Of a stretch of DNA of 64,000 nucleotides, positions 6,837 to 15,037 are shown in pieces (the first letter of the stretch is position 1; every line of letters begins with the position of its first letter). The notes under the pieces are model-generated. The model was not told the DNA's origin, did not search any database, and saw only the letters and a program-made list of their open reading frames with translations. Both the position numbers and the translations under genes were made by a program. This DNA is from Seohaeicola saemankumensis (GTDB taxonomy: Bacteria; Pseudomonadota; Alphaproteobacteria; Rhodobacterales; Rhodobacteraceae), in the NCBI RefSeq assembly GCF_021021435.1, contig NZ_JAINWI010000005.1, positions 186,001-250,000 on the forward strand. The letters run 5' to 3'.

Positions 6837-7665
6837 ACTCGGGAAATGCTGCCCATTCCGAGCCCTCGAAGTTTACACCACTTCCGACGATAACTGTGCC
6901 GCCCTTGGCGTTGGAGTGGAGAATGCGCACCCACCCACGCTCAGGACTGACCAAAAGCGTAAAGAGGTAGGGGTCGGGATCATCATCTTTGCTTAGCCCT
7001 CTGCCGTGGATAAGGGGGTAAAATCCCACACTGCCGAGCTCGAAGAGCTTTTCGACGTAGGTCGCGCAGCTGTCCACGTTTCGGTTCCAGCGATCTGCTG
7101 CAGCTTTGCATGCAACATCCTCTTCACGATAGTCGAATACGAAATCGTGGACCTGGTGCTCAAGCAGTTCGGGATCGGGTGGTTTTCCACGTGCCGTAAG
7201 CTCATCTGCAGTTTCGGCTATCGTCCGCTGCAGAGCGATTGCCATCATGGCATCTGTCACCTTGATCGGTCCGTCTCCAAAATCTGCCGTGGTGAAGTTT
7301 TCGTGGAGTTTTCGATGCCGACTAAAGTCCGCGAGGGCAAGGCGATCGCCAGTTGCTCGGACACATATCTTGGTGTTGCCTCCATCTGCGGTAAGCCGCC
7401 CTTCTGCGCGTATGAGAGCCCATCCGCCGCCAATACCTTCGCCCGCAATGAATACACGCAATTGTTCGGTCGTGCCGTCCTCATGCTCAAAGCGGCTTTC
7501 GAAGCGGGCGGGCACCGAGTAACCAAATTGGCCGACGACAACAGCGAAAGCTTGATCAGGGTTTCCACAAGCGTTCAGAAATTTCGGATTGGCATAGGCA
7601 GTCGAACTCTGCAGCGAGATCACAGCTGCTGATGCTAAGATTCCAAGGTATTGAAAAAAATGCAT
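6835..7665 (-). CDS. Secreted protein, not recognised (276 aa)
   Basis: The start is placed at the ATG at 7665 because the protein then opens with a signal peptide (MHFFQYLGILASAAVISLQS, cleavage after AYA). The same frame is open further upstream but that part is relaxase debris. The mature protein has an early cysteine (NACGNPDQ), the stretch RVFIAGEGIGGGWALIR, and a later pair of cysteines (DVACKAAADRW and DSCATYVEKL). No catalytic motif stands out. No clear ribosome site precedes the ATG. Its location between a relaxase fragment and small island genes makes it probable cargo of the element. Confidence 0.6.
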   Translation of the reverse strand: MHFFQYLGILASAAVISLQSSTAYANPKFLNACGNPDQAFAVVVGQFGYSVPARFESRFEHEDGTTEQLRVFIAGEGIGGGWALIRAEGRLTADGGNTKICVRATGDRLALADFSRHRKLHENFTTADFGDGPIKVTDAMMAIALQRTIAETADELTARGKPPDPELLEHQVHDFVFDYREEDVACKAAADRWNRNVDSCATYVEKLFELGSVGFYPLIHGRGLSKDDDPDPYLFTLLVSPERGWVRILHSNAKGGTVIVGSGVNFEGSEWAAFPE

Positions 7666-7779
7666 GACCCGTAGCGTAGCAGACGACCCGCAAAGCGAAC
7701 AAGATTTTTTCCCTGCCCGCCGCGGCACCAAAGGCGAACGCACAGAGACCGTCGCCCTCGCGCGCGCTTGATTGCAGCA

Positions 7780-8260
7780 TCGCTCGGCGCGGCATTCTTC
7801 CCGCGCGAAGCCGAGAGGATCGCGCAAGAACCGATCTTCCAGACCGCGCGGCATCGCCCAGCCGTGGTCTATGTAGAGCTGGCGCGACACGTCCCGTAGC
7901 TTGATCTTGTAGTGGTTCATGTTGATCGCTCGCAACCGCTCGCTGTCGATCCGCGACCAGACGGCATGAGGTGTCGCCGCCCGTCCTTTTCGTGGAAGAC
8001 GATGGCGCGGGGCTGGCCTTCCAGCCCGAGCTTCGCCTCGACTTGCTCGATGGCTTTCTCGAAGTCCTCGATGGACGCATTCGCGCCCTCGGGCGGGTTG
8101 AAGCTCATCGATAACAGATGCTTTCGCAGCGCGTTCCCCGTGCAATGGCATCGACTTCGCCGAATGCCTCGACCAGACCATTATTGATGAAGCCGCGCCC
8201 ATCATGCAGTTCAAGATGATCGTTGTCTCGCATAGCCAGAGGGTAGCGGGCGAGGTGCGG
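7780..8260 (-). pseudogene. VirD2-like relaxase N-terminal fragment, two frameshifts
   Basis: Three frames must be joined. The first (to 8105) gives RDNDHLELHDGRGFINNGL and VDAIARGTRC. One base is lost near 8121, after which the frame reads SMSFNPPEGANASIEDFEKA and RAIVFHEKDGRRH. A second loss near 7970 moves it to HAVWSRIDSERLRAIN and QLYIDHGWAMPRGLED. The order HxxRGF, S-x-NPPE, FHEKDGRRHxHAVWSRID, LYxxHGW-x-MP is that of the catalytic domain of VirD2/TraI-type relaxases, which nick and carry plasmid DNA in conjugation. The histidine-rich motif III would be RRHxHAVW across the second break. Similarity fades after about 7790. It shows that the element was once mobilizable. Confidence 0.72.
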
Positions 8261-8554
8261 GGCATTGCCGCGCTTCTTGCGGCTGCATGCTTTCCGGTTG
8301 TGAAAACCGTCCCCAGGCCAAACCGAAAGGACGCGCTTTGATGCAAGCGTTGCGTTGCCAGTCCGCTCCGGCCTGCACCAAATCGGCCTAAGCCTGTCAT
8401 AATCTGCTTACGCGGGCTCAAAAGCTTGTGATATCTTTCGATACACCAACGGACGCTGACCCACGGATGCGCGGTGCGTTTGCTGGTCTGTACGCATGGT
8501 GTGGTGGCGCCCAGACAAGTATCCGGGACGCTTCTGATGGAGAAGAGGGACTAA

Positions 8555-8977
8555 ATGATAAAAGAATTCAGGGAGTTTATTGCCCGTGGCAATGTGATGG
8601 ACATGGCGGTGGGGATCATCATAGGGGCGGCGTTTACGGCCATTGTCAGCTCGATGGTGGCTGATCTGATCAACCCGATCATCAGCCTTTTCATTGGCGG
8701 GATCGATTTTTCCGGCATGTATGTTCTTCTGGGCAGCGGCGAGTATGCCTCGATTGCGGCGGCAGAAGAAGCGGGTGCTGCGGTGTTTGCTTATGGCCGC
8801 TTTATCATGGCGGTGATCAACTTTCTGATCGTTGCCTTTGTCGTATTCATGCTGGTCAAAGCTGTCAATCGGGCACGGGAATCCGCGGTCAAGAAAGCCG
8901 AAGCTGCACCGGCTGCCCCTGCCGGTCCCAGTGAATTGGACATTCTGATCGAGATCCGCGATGCGCTGAAGAAGTAG
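8555..8977 (+). CDS. mscL: Large-conductance mechanosensitive channel
   Basis: MscL forms a homopentameric inner-membrane pore that opens under membrane tension and releases solutes on osmotic downshock. The 140-residue protein begins with the amphipathic helix [20 protein letters not shown] and TM1 ([19 protein letters not shown]). The periplasmic loop contains [12 protein letters not shown]2 is near residues 85-108, and a charged C-terminal bundle ends in [20 protein letters not shown] precedes the ATG. This is the first core gene to the right of the decayed element. Confidence 0.96.
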   Translation: MIKEFREFIARGNVMDMAVGIIIGAAFTAIVSSMVADLINPIISLFIGGIDFSGMYVLLGSGEYASIAAAEEAGAAVFAYGRFIMAVINFLIVAFVVFMLVKAVNRARESAVKKAEAAPAAPAGPSELDILIEIRDALKK

Positions 8978-8996
8978 GCAAAGCTTGCTGATAAAT

Positions 8997-9045
8997 CCTC
9001 ACAAGCCTGTGAGGTGCGTGACCCGCACGGCTTAGTGTGGGTCAC
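8997..9045. terminator. Two tandem hairpins after mscL
   Basis: CCTCACA (8997-9003) pairs with TGTGAGG (9008-9014). Immediately after, GTGACCC (9018-9024) pairs with GGGTCAC (9039-9045). There is no strong T-run, so they look like mRNA 3' end structures or a weak terminator. The rest of 9046-9217 holds no gene and must carry the promoter of the RND pair. Confidence 0.45.
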
Positions 9046-9217
9046 TTGCAGTATCGGTAGTCTCTTTAGTGACGTTAATGTTGGGTCGCCAATGGTTGCC
9101 TAACACGGGCAACAGTTTACTTGTTCCGCAGTTTTTCTGAAACCAGCGACGATAATCTGTCTATCTGACGCATTATCGTGGGCGTTCAACGGGCCTGCCG
9201 ACACCTGAGGAGACTAC

Positions 9218-10378
9218 ATGTCACTGTTCAAACAGATGCTGTTATCCGTTGTGGCACTTGGTATTGCCTTGGGGGTCTGGATCGCGTTCGTGCCCGCCGC
9301 TCAGCCCGTGCTGGAACGGCTGGGTGTCTATAATCTTCTGGGTATCGAACCCTCAACCGCATCGGCGCAGGCAGGCGGCGCTGGTTTCGGGCCTGGCGGT
9401 CCGGCGAAAGTTGTTCTGGACACTGTAAGGCGGGAGGTGCTCAGCCAGCGCGTCAACGCTATCGGCGATGGTCGTGCCCTGCGTTCTGTCAGTGTGCGCG
9501 CCGAACGGACTGGCAGCGTGAGGGAGGTTGAGGTGGTATCGGGCGCCTATGTCGAAGAGGGGGCCGTGATGGTCCGCCTTGAGGATCGGGCCGAGGTTAT
9601 CGCCCTCGAACGTGCCCGTCTGATGTTGGCGGATGCAGAGGACTCGTTGCAGCGTGTGACACAGTTGGGCGATTCCGGCGCTGTCACGGCTGTACGTATC
9701 CGTGAAGCGCAGCTGGCGGTCGAGAATGCCCAGCTTGCGATCCGGCAGGCCGAAGTTGATCTTGACCAGACCGTTGTTGTCGCGCCGATTTCCGGTTGGC
9801 TTGGCCTTGTCGGTGTCGAGGTCGGCGATCGTCTGGCGGCGCAGGATGTGATCGGCGTTCTGACAGACCGGTCGCAGATCACCATTGATTTCCGTGTTCC
9901 TGAGCGGGTGATCGGCGAGTTGGAGACTGGTATGGATGTTCAGGTGCGCTCGATGTCGGGCGTGCCAGTTCCCGTTGCGGGCAAGCTGACAGCGGTAGAC
10001 AATGTGGTCGACCGTGCAAGCCGCACCCTGCGGGTGCAAGCGGTCGTCGAAAATGGAAGCGATATGCTGCGCGAAGGTATGGCCTTTGAGGTGACGATGG
10101 ATTTTGCGGGTGAGCCCTTTCCCTCCGTCGATGCACTGGCCGTACAATGGTCCAGCACAGGATCTTTCGTGTGGCTGGTGCGCGACAACAAGGTGCAACG
10201 CGTGCCTGTAGTAATCCTGCAGCGTAATCCCGAACGCGTGCTGGTCGAAGGCGAACTGGTCGAAGGCGATGAGGTTGTGATCGAGGGTGTCCAAACATTG
10301 CGTCCCGGTTCCGACGTCGTTCCGGTGACCAATGCCTCGGCTGCACGAGCCGAGGCCGCAACACCCGCGCGTCTTTAA
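9218..10378 (+). CDS. RND efflux periplasmic adaptor (membrane fusion protein)
   Basis: This 386-residue protein bridges an inner-membrane RND pump to an outer-membrane channel. It has one N-terminal membrane segment (residues about 7-25). A lipoyl/barrel-sandwich half near 85-115 (RTGSVREVEVVSGAYVEEG) and a coiled-coil hairpin at 125-175 follow. The second lipoyl half has VVAPISGWLGLVGVEVGD, and a beta-barrel carries VDRASRTLRVQA. It ends nine bases before the pump gene, so they form one operon. No outer-membrane factor gene is nearby. Substrates cannot be inferred. Confidence 0.93.
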   Translation: MSLFKQMLLSVVALGIALGVWIAFVPAAQPVLERLGVYNLLGIEPSTASAQAGGAGFGPGGPAKVVLDTVRREVLSQRVNAIGDGRALRSVSVRAERTGSVREVEVVSGAYVEEGAVMVRLEDRAEVIALERARLMLADAEDSLQRVTQLGDSGAVTAVRIREAQLAVENAQLAIRQAEVDLDQTVVVAPISGWLGLVGVEVGDRLAAQDVIGVLTDRSQITIDFRVPERVIGELETGMDVQVRSMSGVPVPVAGKLTAVDNVVDRASRTLRVQAVVENGSDMLREGMAFEVTMDFAGEPFPSVDALAVQWSSTGSFVWLVRDNKVQRVPVVILQRNPERVLVEGELVEGDEVVIEGVQTLRPGSDVVPVTNASAARAEAATPARL

Positions 10379-10387
10379 GGGGGCGAG

Positions 10388-13300
10388 ATGAAGAACCCGT
10401 CCAATCCAGCCCCGTCGACAGCCGGAACAGCTGTTTTCGTTCGCAGGCCGATCCTGGCTTTCGTGCTTAGTTCCCTTATCGTGATTGCCGGTTTTGCCGC
10501 GCTGTTCGGGGTCGAGGTGCGGGAACTGCCCGATGTGGATCGTCCTGTCGTCACGGTGACGACGAACTTTTCCGGCGCGTCGCCCGAAACGGTCGATCAG
10601 GAACTGACAGGCCGGATCGAGGGTGCTGTGGGCCGCGTTTCAGGCGTGCGGACCATCTCTTCCGAGTCGCGCTACGGTCGTAGTCGGGTCACGCTGGAAT
10701 TCACCGACGGGGTCGATCTGGACGTGGCGGCATCGGATACACGTGATGCTGTGTCGCGGATTGCCAATGACTTGCCCGATGACGCGGATGAACCCAGCAT
10801 CGTCAAGGCAGATGCCAACGCAGATGCGGTGATGCGGATTGCCGTCACTTCGGAAACCCGCTCGCCGCAGGATCTGACGCAGCTGGTGCGCGATCAGGTC
10901 GAGGATCGCCTGATCTCGATTCCCGGCGTAGCTGATTTGCAGGTCTATGGTGACCGCGAGGCGATTTTCCGTGTCGATATTAACCAACTTGAACTGGCCA
11001 GCAGAGGGCTTTCCCTTGCCGACATGGCCCGCGCGCTTGGTGATGTTGCCTTTGACGTGCCAGCCGGTGATCTGGATGGCAATCGCCAGTCGATCAACGT
11101 GCGGACAACAGCGACGGTCATTACCCCCGAAGCTTTCGAGGCGTTGGAACTAAGCCCCAATGTCATCATCGGTGATGTGGCCCGCGTTACGCTGGGGCCT
11201 GCGCCGAATGAAACAGTTTTGCGCGCCAATGGCGAAAACGGTATTGGTATGGGTATCATCCGAGCGGCGACCAGCAATACCCTTGATATCTCTTCAGGTG
11301 TGCATGAGGCCATTGCACAATTGCAAGATGTGCTTCCCGATGACGTCAAGATTTTCGTCACCTCTGACGATGCAGTCTTTATCAACGGCTCCATCAAGGA
11401 AGTGATCACGACACTAGGTCTGGCGATCGCTATCGTTGTGGGCGTGATCTTTGTCTTCCTGCGGGACTGGCGCGCGACGCTGATCCCGACGTTGACACTG
11501 CCGGTCGCACTGGTCGGGACACTGGCGGCGATCTATATCGTCGGGTTCTCGGTTAATATCCTGACCTTGCTGGCGCTTGTGCTGGCCACCGGCATGGTTG
11601 TGGACGATGCGATCGTGGTGCTGGAAAACATTGTGCGCCGCCGTTCCGAAGGCATGGGGCCACGCGCCGCGGCGGTCTTGGGCACCCAGCAGGTCTTTTT
11701 CGCCGTTGTCACAACGACCGCCACGCTGGCGGCTGTGTTTGTTCCGCTGTCATTCCTTCCCGGTCAGGCAGGGGGCTTGTTCCGCGAATTCGGCTTTACC
11801 CTTGCAATGGCTGTCATGCTGTCCTCGGTTGTGGCCTTGACGCTTGCGCCGGTTCTGGCCAGCCGGTTGCTGACCCGAAACGACACAAACGACACGCCGA
11901 AACGCGGCCCCATGATCTGGTTGGGCGACCGTCTAGCGAGCCTCTATGCCACCACCTTGCGAGGGGCGCTTGCGGCCCCGTGGGTTGTCGTGCTGGTCGC
12001 GGTCCTATTCGCGACGACCGCCGTTCTGGTCGCTGGCGGTATCCGGCAGGAGCTTACCCCGCGCGAGGATCGCGCGGTGATCCTGACCTCGGTGACAGCG
12101 CCGACCGGCGTTTCGCTGAACTATACCAGTTCGAAATTGCTTGAGATCGAAAGTGCGATGGCCCCGCTGCGCGAAAGCGGCGAGATGACCAATATCTTCT
12201 CGATCACAGGCTTTGGTGCCTCGAACCGTGGTTTTGTCGTCATGACGCTAGCCAATTGGGATGAGCGCGACCGCAGCCAGCAAGAGATTGTCGGCGACGT
12301 GAACCGGAACCTGTCTGGCGTGGTAGGTGTGCGGGCCTTCGTGATCCAGCCCAACTCCTTGCGTATTCGCGGGGCAGGGCGGGGATTGAGCTTTGCCATC
12401 ACTGGAAACGACTATGAGCAACTTTCCGGTGTCGCCGACGAGTTGGTGCAGGCAATGCAGCAAAACCCTGCGATGGGACAGGTCCGGCTGGAATATGAAA
12501 CAACGCTGCCACAGCTTTTCGTCGAGATCGACCGCACCCGCGCGTCTGATCTGGGCGTGAATATCACAGGTCTTGGGGACGCGTTGCGGGCAGTTCTGGA
12601 TGGTCGCAGCGTGGGATCGGTCTTTATCAACGACACGTCCTATGATGTGCAGATGCTATCCACGACCGATCCGGTGAACGACCCTACCGATCTGGAAAAC
12701 ATCTTTGTTCAAGCCTCGAACGGTAACATGGTCCCGATGTCCAGCTTTGTGACGCTGGAAGAGCGCGCAGTTGCGCCTGAGTTGAAGCGCGAGAACAAGG
12801 CCCGCTCGGTCGAGATTACAGCAGGTCTGACCCCGGGGATGTCGCTGGGGGATGCGCTGGCCGAGGTGCGTGACATCTCGCAGGATATCCTTGCACCGGA
12901 GAACGCGATTGTTCCATTGGCCGAGGCCGCAGCACTTGATCAGACGTCGTCGGGGCTTTTCGTAACGTTTGGATTCGCCATTCTGGTTGTCCTGCTGGTA
13001 CTGGCCGCACAGTTCGAAAGTTTCATTTCCGCCGTGGTGGTGATGGCAACTGTGCCTTTAGGCTTGGCCTGCGCAATTTTTGCGCTGCTGTTCAGCGGTC
13101 TCAGCCTGAACGTCTATAGCCAGATCGGGTTGGTGATGCTCATAGGCATCATGGCCAAGAACGGGATTCTGATCATCGAATTCGCAAACCAGTTACGCGA
13201 CAAAGGTGCAGATGTTCGGCAGGCGATCTTTGATGCCTCGACCATCCGCCTGCGCCCCGTGATGATGACAATGACATCCACCGTTCTGGGCGGTGTTCCG

Positions 13301-13498
13301 TTGATCTTGTCATCCGGTGCTGGTGCCGAAGCGCGCGAGGCTCTGGGCTGGGTGATCGTTGGCGGACTGGGGCTTGCCACGGTATCGACGCTCTATCTGA
13401 CGCCTGTGGCCTATCTGTTGCTGGCACCATTCAGCCAACCCAAGGTCGAGGAGGAACGCCGCTTGGTGCGCGAGTTGGAAGAGGCGCAGCGTATCTGA
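10388..13498 (+). CDS. RND efflux transporter permease (HAE1/AcrB type)
   Basis: A 1036-residue inner-membrane proton/drug antiporter of normal length. It shows the duplicated RND plan: TM1 at about residues 18-38, a large periplasmic loop, TM2-6, then the repeat with a second loop and TM8-12. The TM4 motif GMVVDDAIVVLEN near residues 402-414 carries the paired aspartates of the proton relay. The TM10-11 region has IGLVMLIGIMAKNGILIIEF. The N-terminus VFVRRPILAFVLS is typical. It works with the adaptor immediately upstream. A convergent terminator is not evident, and the ArsR promoter follows after about 45 bases. Confidence 0.95.
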   Translation: MKNPSNPAPSTAGTAVFVRRPILAFVLSSLIVIAGFAALFGVEVRELPDVDRPVVTVTTNFSGASPETVDQELTGRIEGAVGRVSGVRTISSESRYGRSRVTLEFTDGVDLDVAASDTRDAVSRIANDLPDDADEPSIVKADANADAVMRIAVTSETRSPQDLTQLVRDQVEDRLISIPGVADLQVYGDREAIFRVDINQLELASRGLSLADMARALGDVAFDVPAGDLDGNRQSINVRTTATVITPEAFEALELSPNVIIGDVARVTLGPAPNETVLRANGENGIGMGIIRAATSNTLDISSGVHEAIAQLQDVLPDDVKIFVTSDDAVFINGSIKEVITTLGLAIAIVVGVIFVFLRDWRATLIPTLTLPVALVGTLAAIYIVGFSVNILTLLALVLATGMVVDDAIVVLENIVRRRSEGMGPRAAAVLGTQQVFFAVVTTTATLAAVFVPLSFLPGQAGGLFREFGFTLAMAVMLSSVVALTLAPVLASRLLTRNDTNDTPKRGPMIWLGDRLASLYATTLRGALAAPWVVVLVAVLFATTAVLVAGGIRQELTPREDRAVILTSVTAPTGVSLNYTSSKLLEIESAMAPLRESGEMTNIFSITGFGASNRGFVVMTLANWDERDRSQQEIVGDVNRNLSGVVGVRAFVIQPNSLRIRGAGRGLSFAITGNDYEQLSGVADELVQAMQQNPAMGQVRLEYETTLPQLFVEIDRTRASDLGVNITGLGDALRAVLDGRSVGSVFINDTSYDVQMLSTTDPVNDPTDLENIFVQASNGNMVPMSSFVTLEERAVAPELKRENKARSVEITAGLTPGMSLGDALAEVRDISQDILAPENAIVPLAEAAALDQTSSGLFVTFGFAILVVLLVLAAQFESFISAVVVMATVPLGLACAIFALLFSGLSLNVYSQIGLVMLIGIMAKNGILIIEFANQLRDKGADVRQAIFDASTIRLRPVMMTMTSTVLGGVPLILSSGAGAEAREALGWVIVGGLGLATVSTLYLTPVAYLLLAPFSQPKVEEERRLVRELEEAQRI

Positions 13499-13542
13499 TC
13501 AGTGTTCCTGCGGTCTCTCGTTTTCAGAAACCTGACGTGATG

Positions 13543-13570
13543 TTGACAAAACTAGTTTTTTAGTTTTAAT
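13543..13570 (+). promoter_or_regulatory. arsR-type promoter with an embedded palindrome
   Basis: A -35 box TTGACA (13543-13548) and a -10-like TTTAAT (13565-13570) are 16 bases apart. The spacer contains the perfect 12-bp palindrome AAAACTAGTTTT (13548-13559). The regulator gene starts at 13577. A repressor bound there would block RNA polymerase, as ArsR/SmtB proteins do. Confidence 0.6.
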
Positions 13571-13576
13571 GAGGGA

Positions 13577-13894
13577 ATGACAACTGCAACGCCCATATCC
13601 CGCGCTTTGGCCGCTCTTGGCCATGATGTGCGCCTGTCGATCTACCGTCTGCTGGTGCGGGCAGGCGAAGGCGGGTTGAGCATTGGTGACGTGATTGATC
13701 ATCTAGATATCGCGCCGTCGACCTTGGCGCACCATCTGGGCACTCTGGTCGATGCGGGGCTTGTGACGCAGGAAAAGCAGGGCCGAACGGTGATCAACAG
13801 GGTGGACTATGCCGTGATGCACAACACGGTCAGTTTCCTGACTTCAGAATGTTGCTGCGGCGTGTCGCTGTCCAAGTCGCAGACGGCTGCATGA
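13577..13894 (+). CDS. ArsR/SmtB-family metal(loid)-responsive repressor
   Basis: A 105-residue winged-helix repressor. Residues about 10-75 hold the helix-turn-helix (ALGHDVRLSIYRLLV, then IAPSTLAHHLGTLVDAGLV). The C-terminus has three adjacent cysteines (C92-C94, ECCCGV), a likely thiol site for arsenite, antimonite or another soft metal. Ligand binding would release it from the operator in its own promoter. The permease 44 bases downstream is the expected target and is probably in the same operon, with a second operator-like copy in the gap. Confidence 0.88.
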   Translation: MTTATPISRALAALGHDVRLSIYRLLVRAGEGGLSIGDVIDHLDIAPSTLAHHLGTLVDAGLVTQEKQGRTVINRVDYAVMHNTVSFLTSECCCGVSLSKSQTAA

Positions 13895-13913
13895 CTGGTT
13901 TTATCATTTAATA

Positions 13914-13928
13914 TAACTAGATAATTAG
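13914..13928 (+). promoter_or_regulatory. Second operator-like copy between arsR and the permease
   Basis: AACTAGATAATTAG here resembles AACTAGTTTTTTAG in the arsR promoter (13550-13563), sharing AACTAG and TTAG at the same spacing. It lies ten bases before the permease start in an AT-rich gap. It may be a second repressor site giving independent control of the permease. This is inference from two similar sequences. Confidence 0.4.
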
Positions 13929-13938
13929 GGAAATAGAT

Positions 13939-14988
13939 ATGACTGATCTGTCTGTGGAACCAACTCGCCCTTCGTCGCTTGTTGTCGTGATCTGGAAAAA
14001 ACACCGTGTATGGCTGGCTTCGGCGTTGATCCTTGCAGTGTTATTGCTGCTTGATCCGCCTCAGGCCGCAGAATCCACCCGCTTTGCGGTCACAGCTTTG
14101 GCGGGCACAGCTCCTTTTCTTCTGCTCTCGATCGGAATTGCGGCTTGGGCGGTGACCACAGGCGCCGACAACCTGATTGCCAAGGCGTTCACCGGCGCCC
14201 CCGTTTTGATGATCCTGATGGCGGCGCTGGCGGGCGCGGTATCGCCCTTCTGTTCCTGCGGCGTCATCCCTCTGATTGCGGCGCTATTGGCGATGGGGGT
14301 GCCTCTGTCTGCTGTCATGACCTTCTGGCTGGCCTCGCCCGTCATGGACCCGTCCATGTTCGTGCTGACTGCCGGGGTGATGGGTTTCGAATTCGCAGTC
14401 GCCAAAACGCTGGCGGCTGTTGGCTTGGGCCTGATGGGCGGGGCGGTCGTGCATCTGGTTACAAAGGCAGGTGGACTGTCAATGCCGCTGCGCGAAGGGA
14501 TAGGCAATGGCGGCTGCGGAGCCTCGAAAATACGCGCCCCGAAACCCGTCGTCTGGCGGTTCTGGCGGGAGCCTGAGCACCGCGCCAAATTCGGGCGCGA
14601 GGCGTTGAGCGTGTCCCTGTTCCTGACAAAATGGCTACTGCTGGCCTTTATTCTGGAAAGCCTGATGCTGGCCCTCATTCCGGCAGAGACCGTGACCGCG
14701 GTGCTGGGTGGTACAGGTATAGTCCCGATCGCGATAGGCACGCTGGTGGGTGTGCCTGCCTATTTGAACGGTTATGCCGCCTTGCCGCTGGTTGGTGGCC
14801 TGGTCGCGCAAGGCATGGCACCCGGGGCGGGTCTGGCTTTTCTGGTGGCCGGTGGTGTCACGTCACTGCCCGCAGCAATTGCCGTCTGGGCTTTGGTCAA
14901 GCCGCAGGTCTTTGCGGTTTATATCGCGGTATCTTTGGGCGGGGCTTTCGTGACCGGCCTGCTGTTCCATTTCTGGACGCTGGCCTGA
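13939..14988 (+). CDS. COG0701-family permease, possible metal(loid) efflux
   Basis: A 349-residue membrane protein with about eight to ten helices. The family-defining motif SPFCSCGVIPLIAAL lies near residues 99-113 and is repeated in looser form in the second half (VGVPAYLNGYAALPL). This is the YraQ/ArsP-type permease family. ArsP members export trivalent organoarsenicals; others are uncharacterised. The paired thiols in FCSCG could contact a soft metal. Position directly after a cysteine-bearing ArsR repressor supports metal or metalloid efflux, but the substrate remains open. Confidence 0.82.
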   Translation: MTDLSVEPTRPSSLVVVIWKKHRVWLASALILAVLLLLDPPQAAESTRFAVTALAGTAPFLLLSIGIAAWAVTTGADNLIAKAFTGAPVLMILMAALAGAVSPFCSCGVIPLIAALLAMGVPLSAVMTFWLASPVMDPSMFVLTAGVMGFEFAVAKTLAAVGLGLMGGAVVHLVTKAGGLSMPLREGIGNGGCGASKIRAPKPVVWRFWREPEHRAKFGREALSVSLFLTKWLLLAFILESLMLALIPAETVTAVLGGTGIVPIAIGTLVGVPAYLNGYAALPLVGGLVAQGMAPGAGLAFLVAGGVTSLPAAIAVWALVKPQVFAVYIAVSLGGAFVTGLLFHFWTLA

Positions 14989-14998
14989 CATCACAGAG

Positions 14999-15037
14999 AA
15001 ATGCGCGGCGCAAAACAATTGCACCGCGCATTTTTTT
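14999..15037. terminator. Bidirectional terminator between permease and ald
   Basis: AAATGCGCGG at 14999-15008 pairs with CCGCGCATTT at 15024-15033, with additional inner pairing (GCAA/TTGC) and a seven-T run on the right and As on the left. It sits between convergent genes and can serve both. Confidence 0.85.

Larger units (their letters stand above)
3126..8450. mobile_element. Decayed integrative/mobilizable element beside tRNA-Ala
   Basis: Between the tRNA 3' end and mscL lies about 5.3 kb unlike its surroundings. It contains a serine recombinase remnant (to about 3672), a frameshifted relaxase fragment (about 7780-8260), small accessory genes of a kind I associate with alphaproteobacterial plasmids and islands, and an AT-richer cargo segment (4145-5821). 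Recombinase plus relaxase points to an integrative mobilizable element, now inactive because both enzymes are broken. The left edge is fixed by the tRNA. The right edge is only estimated, because I could not find a second copy of the tRNA 3' sequence before mscL at 8555. Confidence 0.72.

Noticed and set aside
6835-8421. A single 528-codon minus-strand protein
   Set aside because: The upper half is relaxase debris in mixed frames; a signal peptide marks the true start at 7665.
8300-8554. A second copy of the tRNA 3' end as the right attachment site
   Set aside because: I looked for the GGTTCGATCC and CTAGGCTCCACCA segments before mscL and found no convincing match, so the right edge stays an estimate.
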